Source: an uncultured Opitutia bacterium
GTDB taxonomy: Bacteria > Verrucomicrobiota > Verrucomicrobiia > Opitutales > Opitutaceae
Assembly (NCBI GenBank): GCA_903862955.1
Contig: CAIPAH010000003.1
Coordinates: 62,001 to 126,000, forward strand
Direction: 5' to 3'
Length of the DNA stretch: 64,000 bases
Shown here: one piece after another, positions 49,223-58,081 of the stretch
Layout of the letters: the number at the start of each line of letters is the position of its first letter
How positions within the stretch are numbered: the first letter of the stretch is position 1
Notes under the pieces: generated by a model
What the model saw: only the letters and a program-made list of their open reading frames with translations
Databases searched by the model: none
What the model was told of the DNA's origin: nothing
Program-made: the position numbers and the translations under genes

Positions 49223-49732
49223 ATGTCCGAAACCGCCAAACCCACCTATCTCGTCGATGCGTATTCCGACCCCGTGGTCGTGCGCATCGACGGCCGCGCG
49301 TGTTTCCAGAACAGCGCGTGCCTGAAGGATTTCATCTCGGAGATGATCCGGCAGGGTAAAACCCGCTTCGTGCTCGATTTCCTGCACTGCACGAGCATGG
49401 ACAGCACCTTTCTCGGCGTGCTGGCGGGCTCGGCGCTGGAACTCAAGAAGGTCGCCCCTGAGAGCAGCTTCGTGCTGGCCCGGGTGGGCCCGCGCAACCT
49501 CGAGTTGATCCGCAACCTAGGGTTGCACCGGCTGCTGACGGTGGACGCGGGGGATTTCCAGATGAGCTTCGACAAGTGCGACACAGCGCTGCAATGCCCG
49601 GACCGCACGGAGCTGGAGAGCGCCCGGCTGGTGCTGGAGGCGCACGAAAGCCTGGTGTCCGTCGATGAGGCCAACCGGGGCAAATTCCAGGACGTGCTCG
49701 CGTTCCTGCGGAACCGCGTCGAGCAGAAATAA
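49223..49732 (+). CDS. STAS-domain protein (anti-sigma factor antagonist-like)
   Basis: A 169-residue protein whose first 110 or so residues form a STAS fold. It has a beta-strand VVVRIDGRACFQ, then KTRFVLDFLHCTSMDSTFLGVLAGSALEL, equivalent to the DxSxVxxIDSSGxG phosphorylation loop of SpoIIAA-like proteins, with Ser and Thr available. The C-terminal part is helical and unassigned. The next gene, 132 bases downstream, encodes a SpoIIE-type phosphatase, the natural partner that would dephosphorylate it. The matching kinase is not in this window. Confidence 0.87.
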   Translation: MSETAKPTYLVDAYSDPVVVRIDGRACFQNSACLKDFISEMIRQGKTRFVLDFLHCTSMDSTFLGVLAGSALELKKVAPESSFVLARVGPRNLELIRNLGLHRLLTVDAGDFQMSFDKCDTALQCPDRTELESARLVLEAHESLVSVDEANRGKFQDVLAFLRNRVEQK

Positions 49733-49864
49733 GGCTCTGCCAGGAGCGTGGACCGCCGGCTATTGCTGGTCTTGCCAACAGGCAAACGGGGTCCGCCGTG
49801 GGTGGCATAAGCACACTCCGCGATTGCCCGGCAGCGCCGGGTCTGCCAGACATCGGCTTCTCCC

Positions 49865-51304
49865 ATGTTCCTGGTCCTGATCATCGGCCTTATTCTCGGT
49901 GCGTGTGCCATGTTGCTGCCCGTCTACCGGGCCCGGCGCTCCAACCACCGGCTCGAGGAGGAGAAGCAGCAGGTGACCCAGGAACGCCAGCTGGTGGTCG
50001 ATTTCATGCATCACATGGTCGAGGCCCTGGGCGAGGGGCTGAGTCGCGAGGCGCTCCATCAGCGCGTCGTGCACGCGGCCATCCTGTGCTCGGGTGCGCT
50101 CAGCGCGTGCCTGTTTGAGAGAACGGAGGATGGGAAAATGCGCAGCGCGGCAGTCGAGGGCCTGTTTCCGCCCCACCGGCCGTTGCCGACTGCCGTGCGG
50201 GAGAAGCTCGCGACCCGCGCCCGCTTCATCGAGCAGGTGCTCAAGACCGAGGCCTTTCCCGCCAATGAGGGCGTCGTCGGCGCAGTGGTGCAGACAGGCC
50301 GCGGGCAGCTGATTGCCGACGCCGCCGCGGACCCGCGCGTCGTGGTCCACGAGGATCCCGCGTTGCGCGTGCGCTCGCTCATCGCCGTGCCGTTGCAGTT
50401 TCGCGACCGGTTTTTCGGCGTGCTGGCGGTGGCGAATTCGGCGGACGGGGAGCCTTTCACGCAGACCGATTTTTCGCTGATGCAGTCGCTGGCCGAGCAG
50501 GCCGCGCTGGCGCTCCACAACCAGGAGTTTCTCAATTTCCAGATCGAAAAGCGTCAGCTTGATCTCGACCTCTCGCTGGCGAGTAGCATCCAGCAGATGC
50601 TGCTGCCCAAGGAGCCGCCCAAGATGGCGGGACTCGACATCGATGCGCGTTACACGCCGGCGCAGAAGGTCAGCGGCGATTTCTACGACCTCTTCGCGCT
50701 CTCGGACACGCGGTTGGGCGTGGCCGTGGCGGACGTGTCCGGCAAGGGCATCCCCGCGTCGCTCTTGATGGCCATGTGCCGCACCAACCTGCGCCAGATC
50801 GCGCCGCGCCACGACTCACCGGCCAAGACCCTGGCCGACCTGAACCGCGCCCTCGGCGGCGACCTGCGGGGCATGTTCATCACGATTCTCTACGCCGTCA
50901 TCGATACGGCCCGCGGCGAGGTGACGTTTGCGCGGGCCGGCCATGAGCTGCCGTTGTTTTCCCGGCGCGACCGCGTGACGGGCGTGCCGGTGGGCGAATA
51001 CGTGGGCTCGGAAGGCATGCCGCTCGGCCTGGTGCCGGACGAGATATTCTCCTCGGTGATCGCGGACCGGACAGAGCCCTTCGCGGTGGGGGATGCTCTC
51101 GTGCTCTACACGGACGGCCTCACCGAGGCGCCCAACGAGGAGGACAAGGAGTTTTCGGGCGCCCGCCTGGCCGATGCCGTGCATGCCCTGCACCAGCGCA
51201 GCGCGCGGGAGCTTAACGACGGCATTCTCGAAACCGTGCACCGTTTTGCCGGCACGGTGGCCCTCCGCGACGACCTCACGCTGGTCACGATCAAGCGCGT
51301 CTGA
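49865..51304 (+). CDS. GAF-domain SpoIIE/RsbU-type serine phosphatase
   Basis: A 479-residue PPM-family phosphatase. An N-terminal membrane helix (FLVLIIGLILGACAMLLPVY) and a short coiled coil lead to a GAF sensor domain at about residues 55-225. The phosphatase domain starts at DLSLASSIQQMLLPKEPP and has metal-binding aspartates in VSGDFYD, VAVADVSGKGIPASL and LYTDGLTEAPNEED. It probably dephosphorylates a STAS anti-anti-sigma protein such as the product just upstream, in response to a ligand bound by GAF; that pairing is inferred from neighbourhood. The membrane helix places the sensor at the inner membrane. Confidence 0.93.
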   Translation: MFLVLIIGLILGACAMLLPVYRARRSNHRLEEEKQQVTQERQLVVDFMHHMVEALGEGLSREALHQRVVHAAILCSGALSACLFERTEDGKMRSAAVEGLFPPHRPLPTAVREKLATRARFIEQVLKTEAFPANEGVVGAVVQTGRGQLIADAAADPRVVVHEDPALRVRSLIAVPLQFRDRFFGVLAVANSADGEPFTQTDFSLMQSLAEQAALALHNQEFLNFQIEKRQLDLDLSLASSIQQMLLPKEPPKMAGLDIDARYTPAQKVSGDFYDLFALSDTRLGVAVADVSGKGIPASLLMAMCRTNLRQIAPRHDSPAKTLADLNRALGGDLRGMFITILYAVIDTARGEVTFARAGHELPLFSRRDRVTGVPVGEYVGSEGMPLGLVPDEIFSSVIADRTEPFAVGDALVLYTDGLTEAPNEEDKEFSGARLADAVHALHQRSARELNDGILETVHRFAGTVALRDDLTLVTIKRV

Positions 51305-51366
51305 GGCTGGGATTGGCCTGAAAGACGGTTTGCCTCGGCGCGGGACCCCGCCTCACTCTGGTGCGC

Positions 51367-52587
51367 ATGCCGTCAAAACCTGACACGCTCGACCGTTTCT
51401 CCCTGCCGGATGCCGCCGGGCATTTTGGCGGCTATGGCGGCGTATTTGTGCCGGAAACGCTGATGACCGCCCTGTCGGAGCTGGCGGCGGCCTACGAGGT
51501 GGCGCGCAAGGATCCCAAGTTCCAGGCCGAGCTGAGGCATTATTTGAAGGAGTTCGCGGGGCGTCCGACCGAGCTGTATTTTGCCGAGGGCCTGACGAAG
51601 CATGCGGGCGGGGCGAAGATTTACCTGAAGCGCGAGGACCTGCTGCACACCGGGGCGCACAAGATCAACAACGCGCTGGCGCAGGCGCTGCTCGCGAAGC
51701 GGATGGGCAAGAAGCGCATCATCGCCGAGACGGGCGCGGGCCAGCACGGCGTCGCGACGGCGGCGGCTTGCGCGAAGTTCGGGCTGGAGTGCGTCGTCTA
51801 CATGGGCGCGCACGACATGGCGCGGCAGGCGCTGAATGTTTTTCGGATGCGGCTGATGGGCGCGGAAGTCCGCGGTGTCGAAGCTGGGCAGAAGACGCTG
51901 AAGGAGGCCATCAACGAGGCCATGCGCGACTGGGTGACGAATGTGCGGACGACGCACTACATCCTCGGCACCGCCTACGGCTCGCACCCGTATCCGATGA
52001 TGGTCCGCGATTTTCACCGCGTCATCGGCCAGGAAGCGAAGGAGCAGATTCTCGCGCGCGAGGGCCGGCTGCCGGACGAGCTGATCGCGTGTGTCGGGGG
52101 CGGCAGCAACGCCATCGGGCTTTTCTTTGAGTTCCTCGAGGAGCCGAACGTGCGCATGATCGGCGTCGAAGCCGGCGGCCGTGGCATCACCCAAGGCGCC
52201 CATGCCGCGCGCTTCGCGGGCGGCCGGCTTGGCGTGCTCCAAGGCTGCAAGACCTTCCTGCTCCAGAACGCGGACGGACAGATCGAGCTGACGCATTCGG
52301 TCAGCGCCGGCCTCGATTACGCCGCGGTGGGGCCGGAACACGCGTTCTACCGCGAGCGCGGTCGGATCGAATTTGCCTACGCGACGGACGACGAGGTGCT
52401 CGAGGTGTTCCAACTCTGCTCGCGTCTCGAGGGCATCATCCCCGCGCTCGAATCGACCCATGCCCTCGTCGAGGGCCTGAAGCGCGCAAAGCAGTTGGGG
52501 AAAGACAAAGTTATCATCGTCAACCTGTCGGGGCGCGGCGATAAAGACGTTGAGCAAGTCGCCAAAATCCTCGCTGCCAAATCATGA
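51367..52587 (+). CDS. trpB: Tryptophan synthase beta subunit
   Basis: A 406-residue PLP enzyme condensing indole with serine to tryptophan. The N-terminus [16 protein letters not shown], the cofactor lysine in [12 protein letters not shown] (K99), the [16 protein letters not shown] stretch and the phosphate loop [12 protein letters not shown] are intact, and the C-terminus has LSGRGDKDV. The type is the common TrpB1. trpA is not next to it, and the neighbours are a phosphatase and yicC, so trp genes are dispersed or trpA lies elsewhere. The ATG at 51367 is preferred over a GTG two codons upstream. Confidence 0.97.
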   Translation: MPSKPDTLDRFSLPDAAGHFGGYGGVFVPETLMTALSELAAAYEVARKDPKFQAELRHYLKEFAGRPTELYFAEGLTKHAGGAKIYLKREDLLHTGAHKINNALAQALLAKRMGKKRIIAETGAGQHGVATAAACAKFGLECVVYMGAHDMARQALNVFRMRLMGAEVRGVEAGQKTLKEAINEAMRDWVTNVRTTHYILGTAYGSHPYPMMVRDFHRVIGQEAKEQILAREGRLPDELIACVGGGSNAIGLFFEFLEEPNVRMIGVEAGGRGITQGAHAARFAGGRLGVLQGCKTFLLQNADGQIELTHSVSAGLDYAAVGPEHAFYRERGRIEFAYATDDEVLEVFQLCSRLEGIIPALESTHALVEGLKRAKQLGKDKVIIVNLSGRGDKDVEQVAKILAAKS

Positions 52588-52591
52588 CTTC

Positions 52592-52670
52592 GTTTCACCA
52601 CGAAGCGCACCAAGGGCACGCAGAACAAACCTCCCGACCCTTTGTGATCTACGTGCCCTTCGTGGTTAAC
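52592..52670. repeat. Degenerate inverted repeat between trpB and yicC
   Basis: The left arm at 52592-52629 contains CACCACGAAG and GGGCACGCAG; the right arm at 52641-52670 contains TACGTGCCCTTCGTGGTTAA. They pair well apart from an extra 8 or so bases in the left arm. The right arm ends 11 bases before the yicC ATG. The CCACGAAGG-type arm sequence differs from the other dyads in this window. Confidence 0.65.
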
Positions 52671-52681
52671 TCGATTTTCTG

Positions 52682-53554
52682 ATGAAAAGCATGACCGGAT
52701 ATGGGCGAGGCCTTGCCTCTCTCGGCACGCAGACGCTCACGGTGCAGGTCAGCTCCGTGAACCGGAAGACGCTCGACCTGGCCATCAAGCTGCCGGAGGA
52801 GTGGGAGAGCTTGGAGGCATCCCTCGGTGAGCAAGTGCGCAAGGTCGCGCTGCGGGGACGCGTCAGCGTCGTGGTTGAGCTTACGGGCGAGAACGGCGCC
52901 GGGGAACTTGTGTGGGACGACATTGAAATCGGCGAGACGCTCGACCGGCTGTCCGACCTGGCGGACGCGCGGGGCATCTCCTTCACGCCGTCGCCGGAAC
53001 TGCTCTGGTCGATCGCCAATTCGCGGCGCAAGACCGCGGAGCTGCCGACGGCCGAGGACGCCGCGCCGGTGATCCGCACGGCGCTGGCCGACGCGCTGCG
53101 GGGTTTCGGTGCCATGCGGGCGAAGGAAGGCGAGTCGTTGCTGATCGATTTCATCACGCGGCTGAACACGCTGCGGGTGCACGTGGATGCGATCACCGCC
53201 CGGGCGCCGCAGGTGACGGCGGGTTACCGCGAGCAGCTCCTCGCGAGGCTGCGGCAGGCCGGGCTGGAGCTGGACATCAATGACGAGCGCGTGCTGCGGG
53301 AGATCGCGTTGTTCGCGGACCGCTGCGACGTGACTGAGGAGCTGACGCGTCTGCGGAGCCATTTCGAGCAGTTCACGGCGTTGATCAAATCCGGCGGGGA
53401 GATCGGCCGGAAATCGGAGTTCATCCTCCAGGAGATCGGCCGCGAGGTGAACACGATCGGCAGCAAGGCGAACGACCTGACGATTTCGCGGGCGGTGATC
53501 GAGCTGAAGAACGAGCTTGAGCGCGTGCGCGAGCAGATGGCGAACGTGGAGTAG
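52682..53554 (+). CDS. yicC: YicC family protein (putative endoribonuclease)
   Basis: A 290-residue protein with the N-terminal YicC-like domain (MKSMTGYGRG at the start, VQVSSVNRKTLDLAIKLPEEW) and the C-terminal DUF1732 domain (ISRSVIE-like end: ITISRAVIELKNELERVREQ, preceded by GRKSEFILQEIGREVNTIGSKAND). E. coli YicC is reported as an endoribonuclease acting on small RNAs. It is usually next to gmk; here gmk is absent. It converges with lspA, separated by a hairpin. Confidence 0.93.
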   Translation: MKSMTGYGRGLASLGTQTLTVQVSSVNRKTLDLAIKLPEEWESLEASLGEQVRKVALRGRVSVVVELTGENGAGELVWDDIEIGETLDRLSDLADARGISFTPSPELLWSIANSRRKTAELPTAEDAAPVIRTALADALRGFGAMRAKEGESLLIDFITRLNTLRVHVDAITARAPQVTAGYREQLLARLRQAGLELDINDERVLREIALFADRCDVTEELTRLRSHFEQFTALIKSGGEIGRKSEFILQEIGREVNTIGSKANDLTISRAVIELKNELERVREQMANVE

Positions 53555-53557
53555 TGC

Positions 53558-53580
53558 GGGCGGGATCAGCGATCCCGCCC
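53558..53580. terminator. Two-way hairpin between yicC and lspA
   Basis: GGGCGGGATC (53558-53567), loop AGC, GATCCCGCCC (53571-53580): a perfect 10-pair stem that begins 3 bases after the yicC stop and ends just before the lspA stop. The T-tract is minimal in both directions, so termination strength is uncertain. Confidence 0.6.
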
Positions 53581-53581
53581 T

Positions 53582-54127
53582 TCAGCCTCCCTCCGGCTGG
53601 CGGAGAGAGTGGATGAGATACAACACCACGCCGCAGCAGATGCCGGAGTCGGCGATGTTGAAGGTCGGGTAGGCGTAGCCGCCGAAGTGGAAGTCGAGAA
53701 AATCCACCACATGGTGGTAGAGCAGGCGGTCGGTGAGGTTGCCGATGATGCCGCCGCAGAGCAGCCCGAAGCAGATCTGGGCCATCCGGTCTTGCAGCCC
53801 GAGGGCGTGACGCCAGATGAAGATCGCGATCAGCGTGCCGGCGGCGAGCAGCGCCAGCAGCACGGACCGTCCGGTCAGCATGCTCCAAGCGGCGCCGGTG
53901 TTGCCGACGTGGACCAGGTAAAAGAAGCCGCGGATGACCGGGATGGCGCCCGCGGGCTGGCCGTAGGTGCCGAGCGGGAGGTGGGTGACGATCCAAGCCT
54001 TGCTGGCCTGGTCGAGGGCGAGCACGGCGAACAGGATCGCCAGCAGGAGGCGGTAGGCGCGCCAGCGCCGGTGCAACGGCACGGGCGGGGCGGGGACGGT
54101 TGGGGAGGTGGGTTCGCCGGGCGACAC
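53582..54127 (-). CDS. lspA: Lipoprotein signal peptidase (signal peptidase II)
   Basis: A 181-residue inner-membrane aspartyl protease that cleaves prolipoprotein signal peptides. About four transmembrane helices are visible. The catalytic aspartates sit in GNLTDRL (near residue 130) and FNIADSG (near 155). The VGNTGAAWS stretch matches the conserved N-x-G-x-x-[FW] region. The start is GTG with a Pro-rich 20-residue cytosolic tail; no internal ATG is available. It is the last gene of an ileS / TraR-DksA-like / lspA operon, 16 bases after its upstream gene. Confidence 0.95.
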   Translation of the reverse strand: MSPGEPTSPTVPAPPVPLHRRWRAYRLLLAILFAVLALDQASKAWIVTHLPLGTYGQPAGAIPVIRGFFYLVHVGNTGAAWSMLTGRSVLLALLAAGTLIAIFIWRHALGLQDRMAQICFGLLCGGIIGNLTDRLLYHHVVDFLDFHFGGYAYPTFNIADSGICCGVVLYLIHSLRQPEGG

Positions 54128-54143
54128 GATGGGGCCGGACGGC

Positions 54144-55061
54144 TTATTCCTCGCCGCGGCTGCTGTCGTCGTCCGAGATCTTGCCGCCCTCTTCGCCGAG
54201 TTCGCCGAAGAGTCCGCCGGCGGTGCGCGCGCGATAGCGATTCCGTTCCAGGCCCTTCTGGGCCTCGGCGGAATGGCGCGTGAACGGCACTGCGAGCAGG
54301 CGATCCTTGGAAATCGGCTTCTGGGTGATTTCGCAGATGCCGTAGGTGCCGGCGTGGATGCGCTTGATGGCGGCGTCGATCTCGGAAAGGGCCTCCTGTT
54401 CGCTGGACACGAGGCTGAGGGCGAAGTCGCGGTCGAAGGTGTCAGTGCCCGCGTCGGCCATGTGCTGGCCGTAGCTGGAAAGGTCGCCGCTGTCGTCCTT
54501 GCTCGAGCGCTTCAGCGTCTCCTCGGAGTGCAGGGTGATGCCAGCCGTGAGGTGGTTGCGGAGATCGACGAGGAGTTTGTAGAAGCGCTTGTATTTTTCG
54601 GGGACGTCCTTGCCCTCGTCGAGCACGGGTGCCTTGGCGCGCTTGGGATTGAAGCCGAGGATTTCAGAGAGGGACGCAGCCTTGATGTGGTGCGGCTTGG
54701 CGGGCTTGGGCAGTTCCAGGACCTTGGCGGGCGCCTTGGGGGCGGTTTTGGCGCCCTTGCCGAAGGGCGCGGCGGTCTTGCTGGTGACGGTTTTGGCGAT
54801 GGCGCGGACCTCATCGAGGCTGAACGCGATGGGTTTGGCCGGAGCCTTTTGCTTCAGCTTGAGAATGTTGTCGCGGAGAGCGGTTTTTTTGGACGGTTTT
54901 TCCATGGTGGAGGGAGCTGCCTTGGCGGCCGCCGGCGCCGGTTTTGACACCGGGGCGGAATGGCCGGCCGAGGATTTTTTCGGCGCGGACTTGGCGGCGG
55001 GCGCGGCTGGCTTCTTCGCGGGTGCTTTTTTCGCGATGGGTTTCTTGTTGGATTTGGCCAT
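54144..55061 (-). CDS. TraR/DksA-family protein with histone-H1-like tail
   Basis: A 305-residue protein. Residues 1-60 are Lys/Ala/Pro-rich (KKAPAKKPAAPAAKSAPKK and similar), like bacterial histone-H1 tails. Residues about 160-290 are a TraR/DksA coiled coil and zinc-finger-like end: DRDFALSLVSSEQEALSEID, then YGICEITQKPISKDRLLAVPF. Only the first cysteine (about 243) of the usual C4 zinc site remains; the other positions are Thr, His and Ala, so zinc binding is doubtful. DksA-type proteins bind RNA polymerase. It sits between ileS and lspA on one strand, 28 bases after ileS. Confidence 0.85.
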   Translation of the reverse strand: MAKSNKKPIAKKAPAKKPAAPAAKSAPKKSSAGHSAPVSKPAPAAAKAAPSTMEKPSKKTALRDNILKLKQKAPAKPIAFSLDEVRAIAKTVTSKTAAPFGKGAKTAPKAPAKVLELPKPAKPHHIKAASLSEILGFNPKRAKAPVLDEGKDVPEKYKRFYKLLVDLRNHLTAGITLHSEETLKRSSKDDSGDLSSYGQHMADAGTDTFDRDFALSLVSSEQEALSEIDAAIKRIHAGTYGICEITQKPISKDRLLAVPFTRHSAEAQKGLERNRYRARTAGGLFGELGEEGGKISDDDSSRGEE

Positions 55062-55071
55062 GGGGAGAATC

Positions 55072-55081
55072 GGGGGGGGGG
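55072..55081 (-). other. Homopolymer of ten C in the leader of the DksA-like gene
   Basis: A run of ten G on the plus strand (ten C in the mRNA) lies 10 bases before the ATG of the TraR/DksA-like gene and 8 bases past the ileS stop. Such tracts can vary in length by slippage. Confidence 0.9.
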
Positions 55082-55089
55082 TAAGAAAG

Positions 55090-57939
55090 TCAGGATTTCA
55101 AGGCGTCGATGCAGCGGGGGCAGACATCGCCGAGGGGTGAGGGTTCGAGGGCTGGCACCCAGCGCCAGCATCGGGGGCAGCGCACGTGGCCCAGCTCGCT
55201 GCAGGGGCGAACCAGAACCGCGGGAGTTGCCCCGGCGGAGGGCGTTAAAGTGACATGGGAGACGATAAAAAGTTCTGGCAGAAAGTCGCGGTGTTTTTCC
55301 AGACGGCGGAAATTTTCGTCTTGAGCTGCACCGCTGAGTGTGACCGCCGCATCGAGGGATTTGCCAAGCTGGCCGGCGGCGCGGAGCGGCTCGATCGCCT
55401 CGTTGACCTGGGCGCGAACCTTGAGCAGCGCCCCGACGTCGGCCTCGAGGGCGGCATCGGTCCACTCCGCCGGGATGGCGGGCCAGTCCTGCAGGTGAAC
55501 CGAATCGGAGGAGTATTCCTGGCCGGTGGTCGCGAAGGACCATGCCTCATCTGTCGTGAAGGTGAGGATGGGGGCGAGCACCTTCACCAGCGCGCGGAAG
55601 ATATGGTGGATCGCGGTCTGCGACGAGCGTCGCAGGGGAGAGTGCGTGCCCAGCGTGTAGAGCCGGTCCTTCAGGATGTCGTGGTAGGTGGCCGACAGCG
55701 TGACCGAGCAGAACTGGTTGCAGAGCTGGTAGACGCGGTGGAACTCGTAGGCTTCATACGCGGCCGTACACTCGCGCACGAGCACGGCGAGCTGGTGCAG
55801 TGCCCAGCGGTCGAGGACGTCGAGCTTGGCATACGCCACGGCGTCGCGGGCAAAGTCGAAATCGAACAGGTTCGAGATCTGGTAGCGGAAGGTATTGCGG
55901 ATGAGCCGGTAGGTTTCGCCGACGTGCCCGAGGATCTCCTTCGAGATCGGGATGTCGTCGCGGAAATCCTGCGAGGCGATCCAGAGGCGGAGGACATCGG
56001 CACCGTAGTCGGCGACGTAGGCGTCGCTGGTCTGGGGCTTTTCGTAGCTGCTGCTCTTGGAGATCTTGTTGCGCTCCTGGTCGACGATGAAGCCGTGGGT
56101 GAGCACGGCCTTGTAGGGCGCGGCGCCGAAGGCGATCACGCTCGTCCACAGCGAGGACTGGAACCAGCCGCGGTGCTGGTCGCTGCCCTCGAGGTAGAGG
56201 TCGGCGGGCCACTGCGTGTTGCCCTGGCCGCGCTTGAGCACGGCGGCATGGGACGAGCCGGAGTCGATCCACACGTCGAGCGTGTCGCGGCCGCAGGTCA
56301 ATTCGGTCGCCGCCGGCCAGCCGGCGGGAAGCTTCACGTCCTCGAGGATCTGCGCGGGCGTGGCGTCATACCAAAGATTTGAGCCGGCCTTTTGGATCTT
56401 GTCGGCAACGGCGCGGGCGACGCCGGCGTCGAGGTAGGCGTTTTTCTTGGCGTCGAAGAACGCCGGGATGGGCACGCCCCAGGAACGCTGGCGGCTGATG
56501 CACCAGTCGGGACGCGATTCGACGGCGCCGCGGATGCGGGCCTCGCCCCACGCGGGGATCCAGCCGTGGTGGGCGGCGATGCCGGCGATAGCTGCGAGCG
56601 CGGTGGCGCGGGTGTTGTTCTTGTCGAGCGACACGAACCACTGGTCGACGGCGCGGAAGATGATGGGCGTCTTGGAGCGCCAGCAATGCGGGTAGCTGTG
56701 CGCATACTTGGCCTTCGCGAGCAGCGCGTTGGCGGCCGCAAGCTTCTTCAGCACAGCCAGGTTGGCCGGCGCGGGGCGCTTGGCGGCGAGATCCTCGACG
56801 GTTTCGAGCGTGGTGAGGCCGACGAGGTCGGCCGGGATGCGGCCGTCGTCGAGGTAGCGGCCGTCGTCGCCAACGGGGCAGTAGATCTCGAGCTTGTATT
56901 TCAGGCCCGTCTGGTAGTCGTCCGCACCGTGGCCGGGCGCAGTGTGGACGGCGCCGGTGCCGCTGTCGGTCGTGACGTAATCGGCGAGCACGACCGGGGA
57001 CGCGCGGTCGATGAAGGGATGACGCGGGGCAAGTTTCTCGAGTTCGGCGCCCTTGCGTTTGGCGACGATGGCGGGAGCAGCCTCGATCTTGGCGGCGGCG
57101 AGCACCGAACCCAGCAGCGCCTCGGCGACGAGGATGCGTTCCGCACCGAGGTCCGCGACGACGTAGTCCACCGTGGGGTGAAGCGCGATCGCGAGGTTCG
57201 CGGGGATCGTCCAGGGCGTCGTCGTCCAGATGACGACGTAGAGCGGCTTGTCGTCGGGCAGGCCGAACTTTTTGGCCTCGTCGGCGGGCACGAGGAATTT
57301 CACCCAGATGGCGAGGGCGGTGTGGTCCTTGTATTCGATCTCGGCCTCGGCGAGGGCGGTTTCGAAGGGGATGGACCAGTAAACGGGCTTCTTGGCGCGG
57401 TAGGTCAGGCCGTTTTCGACGAAGGCGGCGAAGGTGCGGACGATGTCGGCCTCGAACGCGGGGGCCTTGGTCTTGTATTCGTTCTTCCAATCGGCGAGGA
57501 CGCCGAGGCGCTTGAACTGCGCAGTCTGCTTGGCGATCCAGGACTCGGAAAATGCATCGCAGCGGGCGCGCAACTGGGCGGTCGTGACCGTCTCGTTTTT
57601 CTCGCGGAGCTCGGACGTGACCTTCTGCTCGATCGGCAGGCCGTGGCAGTCCCAGCCGGGCACATACGGCGTGCGGAAGCCGCGCATCGACTTGTAGCGG
57701 TTGATCAGGTCCTTGAGGGTCTTGTTCAGCGCGGTGCCGATGTGGACATCGCCGTTGGTGAAAGGCGGGCCGTCGTGCAAAACGAAGGCAGGCGAGGTGG
57801 CGCGGTGCTGCTGGATGGCGGCATACAGGCCTGTTTTTTCCCAATGGGCGACCCGCCCGGGCTCCCGCTGGGCCAGGCCGGCCCGCATGGGGAAGTCCGT
57901 CTTAGGGAGCTGCAGCGTGTCTTTAAGTTCGAGCGCCAT
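55090..57939 (-). CDS. ileS: Isoleucine--tRNA ligase
   Basis: A 949-residue class Ia synthetase. HIGH motif is DVHIGTALNK (H66), with PYVPGWDCHGLPIE after it; the editing (CP1) domain occupies about 190-400 with VIWTTTPWTIPANLAI; the KMSKS counterpart is KISKS near 623. WIDSGSSH and LYLEGSDQHRGWFQSSL are conserved. The C-terminal zinc knuckle has HVRCPRCWRW and DVCPRCID. It heads the ileS-TraR/DksA-lspA operon; the gap to hemE upstream (57940-58081) holds only a weak dyad. Length is normal for bacterial type IleRS. Confidence 0.98.
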   Translation of the reverse strand: MALELKDTLQLPKTDFPMRAGLAQREPGRVAHWEKTGLYAAIQQHRATSPAFVLHDGPPFTNGDVHIGTALNKTLKDLINRYKSMRGFRTPYVPGWDCHGLPIEQKVTSELREKNETVTTAQLRARCDAFSESWIAKQTAQFKRLGVLADWKNEYKTKAPAFEADIVRTFAAFVENGLTYRAKKPVYWSIPFETALAEAEIEYKDHTALAIWVKFLVPADEAKKFGLPDDKPLYVVIWTTTPWTIPANLAIALHPTVDYVVADLGAERILVAEALLGSVLAAAKIEAAPAIVAKRKGAELEKLAPRHPFIDRASPVVLADYVTTDSGTGAVHTAPGHGADDYQTGLKYKLEIYCPVGDDGRYLDDGRIPADLVGLTTLETVEDLAAKRPAPANLAVLKKLAAANALLAKAKYAHSYPHCWRSKTPIIFRAVDQWFVSLDKNNTRATALAAIAGIAAHHGWIPAWGEARIRGAVESRPDWCISRQRSWGVPIPAFFDAKKNAYLDAGVARAVADKIQKAGSNLWYDATPAQILEDVKLPAGWPAATELTCGRDTLDVWIDSGSSHAAVLKRGQGNTQWPADLYLEGSDQHRGWFQSSLWTSVIAFGAAPYKAVLTHGFIVDQERNKISKSSSYEKPQTSDAYVADYGADVLRLWIASQDFRDDIPISKEILGHVGETYRLIRNTFRYQISNLFDFDFARDAVAYAKLDVLDRWALHQLAVLVRECTAAYEAYEFHRVYQLCNQFCSVTLSATYHDILKDRLYTLGTHSPLRRSSQTAIHHIFRALVKVLAPILTFTTDEAWSFATTGQEYSSDSVHLQDWPAIPAEWTDAALEADVGALLKVRAQVNEAIEPLRAAGQLGKSLDAAVTLSGAAQDENFRRLEKHRDFLPELFIVSHVTLTPSAGATPAVLVRPCSELGHVRCPRCWRWVPALEPSPLGDVCPRCIDALKS

Positions 57940-58000
57940 GCCAAAAGAAAACGCGCGAGGCTAGGCTGCGCCGCGAGTGAGTCAAGGCTGGGGGCAGTGG

Positions 58001-58076
58001 TCGGCGATCAGCGTTCAGCCATCAGCTTGCTCCACCTTCAAACCGACAAGATTCGAGGCTGAAAGCGGACAGCTTC
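58001..58076. repeat. Weak degenerate dyad between ileS and hemE
   Basis: GATCAGCGTTCAGCCATCAG at about 58007-58026 and the segment with GAGGCTGAAAGCGGACAGC at about 58050-58070 pair partly. The gap 57940-58081 lies upstream of ileS and downstream of hemE. It may be one more member of the intergenic repeats but pairing is poor. Confidence 0.3.
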
Positions 58077-58081
58077 CGGCC

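Noticed and set aside
49827-49841. Hairpin CCCGGC-AGC-GCCGGG before the SpoIIE gene
   Set aside because: Only six pairs and no tail; common by chance at this G+C content.
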